Source of the DNA: Chloroflexota bacterium
Lineage (GTDB): Bacteria; Chloroflexota; Anaerolineae; J102
Direction of reading: 5' to 3'
Assembly: GCA_013152695.1 (NCBI GenBank)
Contig: JAADFV010000099.1
Coordinates: 1 to 7,457, forward strand
Length of the DNA stretch: 7,457 nucleotides
Part shown: one piece after another, positions 7,117 to 7,457 of the stretch
How the letters are laid out: every line of letters starts with the position of its first letter
Position numbering within the stretch: position 1 is the stretch's first letter
The notes under the pieces: model-generated
What the model saw: only the letters and a program-made list of their open reading frames with translations
The model's database searches: none
Told to the model about the DNA's origin: nothing
Translations under genes and position numbers: made by a program

Positions 7117-7138
7117 GATCTAAACAATTGTCAAGATC
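7117..7138. promoter_or_regulatory. Imperfect 22-bp palindrome, possible binding site of a second regulator
   Basis: The two 11-base halves are GATCTAAACAA and, read on the other strand, GATCTTGACAA. They match at 9 of 11 positions around a CAATTG centre. The site includes a perfect TTGACA on the minus strand (7134-7129), but no good -10 box lies 16-18 bases downstream of it. It does not resemble the CCAAAACGTTTTGG operators, so a different protein would be involved if the site is real. Confidence 0.35.
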
Positions 7139-7283
7139 GGAGTTTACCGATGATGATGCCTCTGCCCTCAGGGCCGGTCGACTCGAGAATCCATGCAGGG
7201 AGCAACCACGCTCGAGCTGATACAAAATCCGGCAACGCACAAGTCGTTCTTTGCAAAACAAGAATGTAGCGGCAGTAAAGCAT

Positions 7284-7297
7284 CCAAAACGTTTTGG
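7284..7297. promoter_or_regulatory. LacI-type operator O1, just downstream of the predicted start site
   Basis: A perfect 14-bp palindrome, CCAAAACGTTTTGG, with the central CG typical of LacI-family operators. It lies at about +5 to +18 relative to the predicted transcription start, where a bound repressor would block initiation or escape. Its centre is 32 bp (about three helical turns) from the second copy, so both lie on the same DNA face. Confidence 0.85.
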
Positions 7298-7307
7298 TTG
7301 TGATCAT

Positions 7308-7336
7308 ATCTTAACCCAAAACGTTTTGGATGTCAA
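7308..7336 (-). promoter_or_regulatory. Sigma-70-type promoter of the lacI-transporter-phosphorylase operon
   Basis: On the minus strand a perfect TTGACA (-35, 7336-7331) is followed by exactly 17 bases and then TAAGAT (-10, 7313-7308; 4 of 6 matches to TATAAT). The start site should fall near 7301. An A/T tract (AAATTTTTTAA, 7346-7356) lies where an UP element would be. The spacer is almost filled by the upstream operator, so repressor and RNA polymerase would compete directly. Confidence 0.75.
7316..7329. promoter_or_regulatory. LacI-type operator O2, inside the promoter spacer
   Basis: A second exact copy of CCAAAACGTTTTGG, placed between the -35 and -10 boxes of the minus-strand promoter. 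The identity of the two palindromes, their shared helical face and the nearby LacI-family gene make autorepression the simplest reading. Confidence 0.85.
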
Positions 7337-7365
7337 TAGGAAAGCAAATTTTTTAAGGTTTTGAG

Positions 7366-7415
7366 CACAAAAAAACCCTCCTCGACAAAAATTCTCTCGC
7401 CCATCGAGGAGGGTT
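7366..7415 (-). terminator. Rho-independent terminator of an upstream minus-strand unit
   Basis: AACCCTCCTCGA (7374-7385) and TCGAGGAGGGTT (7404-7415) form a perfect 12-bp stem with an 18-base loop. On the minus-strand transcript it is followed by a run of U (complement of the A-run ending near 7375), a classical intrinsic terminator. It closes a gene or operon lying to the right of the window and insulates the regulated promoter about 40 bases further on. A TAG in one minus frame at 7457-7455 could be the stop of that gene, but no coding sequence is visible to confirm it. Confidence 0.85.
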
Positions 7416-7457
7416 GCCGGACGAGGCTGTCCAGCACGGGCGGGGCGCCCATTGCTA

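Larger units (their letters stand above)
6959..7301 (-). other. Long untranslated leader or relic region upstream of the regulator, no gene recognised
   Basis: Between the predicted transcription start (near 7301) and the regulator ATG lie about 343 bases. One minus frame is open from a TTG at 7261 to 7013 (82 codons), but its translation is rich in C, R and S, lacks a ribosome binding site and resembles nothing I know. The stretch contains a 7-bp hairpin (CACCCGG 7084-7090 with CCGGGTG 7098-7104) and a 22-bp imperfect palindrome (7117-7138). It could be a regulated 5' leader or the remains of a lost gene. Confidence 0.4.

Noticed and set aside
7013..7261. An 82-codon minus-strand open frame in the leader
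   Set aside because: It has a TTG start without a Shine-Dalgarno site, unusual composition (many C, R, S) and no recognisable family. I treat it as chance.

Overview
The window looks like a piece of a Chloroflexota genome (Anaerolineae/Caldilineae-like). The best clue is the solute-binding lipoprotein. Right after its lipobox cysteine it has a low-complexity linker of repeated V-V-E-K units, a style I associate with Chloroflexota binding proteins. Base composition is moderate. The taxonomic call is an inference from style, not from a marker gene.

Layout: bases 1-149 hold the 3' end of a plus-strand gene (probably DUF364-like). Everything else reads on the minus strand as one operon, transcribed right to left. 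At the right edge, a strong rho-independent terminator (about 7366-7415) ends an upstream minus-strand unit. Next comes a promoter with a perfect TTGACA -35 box, a 17-base spacer and a TAAGAT -10 box. It is covered by two identical 14-bp palindromes (CCAAAACGTTTTGG, 7316-7329 and 7284-7297), which are LacI-type operators. A leader of about 340 nt without a convincing gene follows, then a LacI-family regulator (5939-6958), an extracellular sugar-binding lipoprotein (4399-5817), an intercistronic stem-loop (4328-4362), two ABC permeases (3274-4236 and 2349-3260), a broken GT4 glycosyltransferase gene (1901-2349) and a GH13 subfamily 18 phosphorylase (162-1904). The phosphorylase resembles glucosylglycerate phosphorylase (E. 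coli YcjM type) more than classical sucrose phosphorylase. No ABC ATPase is encoded here.

How the genes work together (inference): the binding protein and two permeases import a glucoside, using an ATPase encoded elsewhere. The cytosolic phosphorylase splits it with phosphate into glucose 1-phosphate plus the aglycone (glyceric acid, if the assignment is right). The LacI protein probably represses its own operon through the paired operators until the sugar or a derivative appears. The arrangement recalls the E. coli ycj cluster.

The most notable finding is the gene between the second permease and the phosphorylase. It is a relic of a GT4 glycosyltransferase: its N-terminal start and its C-terminal EX7E region are recognisable, but they lie in different frames and most of the middle is missing. 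Its ends still overlap both neighbours by one and four bases. The frame break itself creates a GTGA stop/start overlap, so ribosomes could still be handed down to the phosphorylase.
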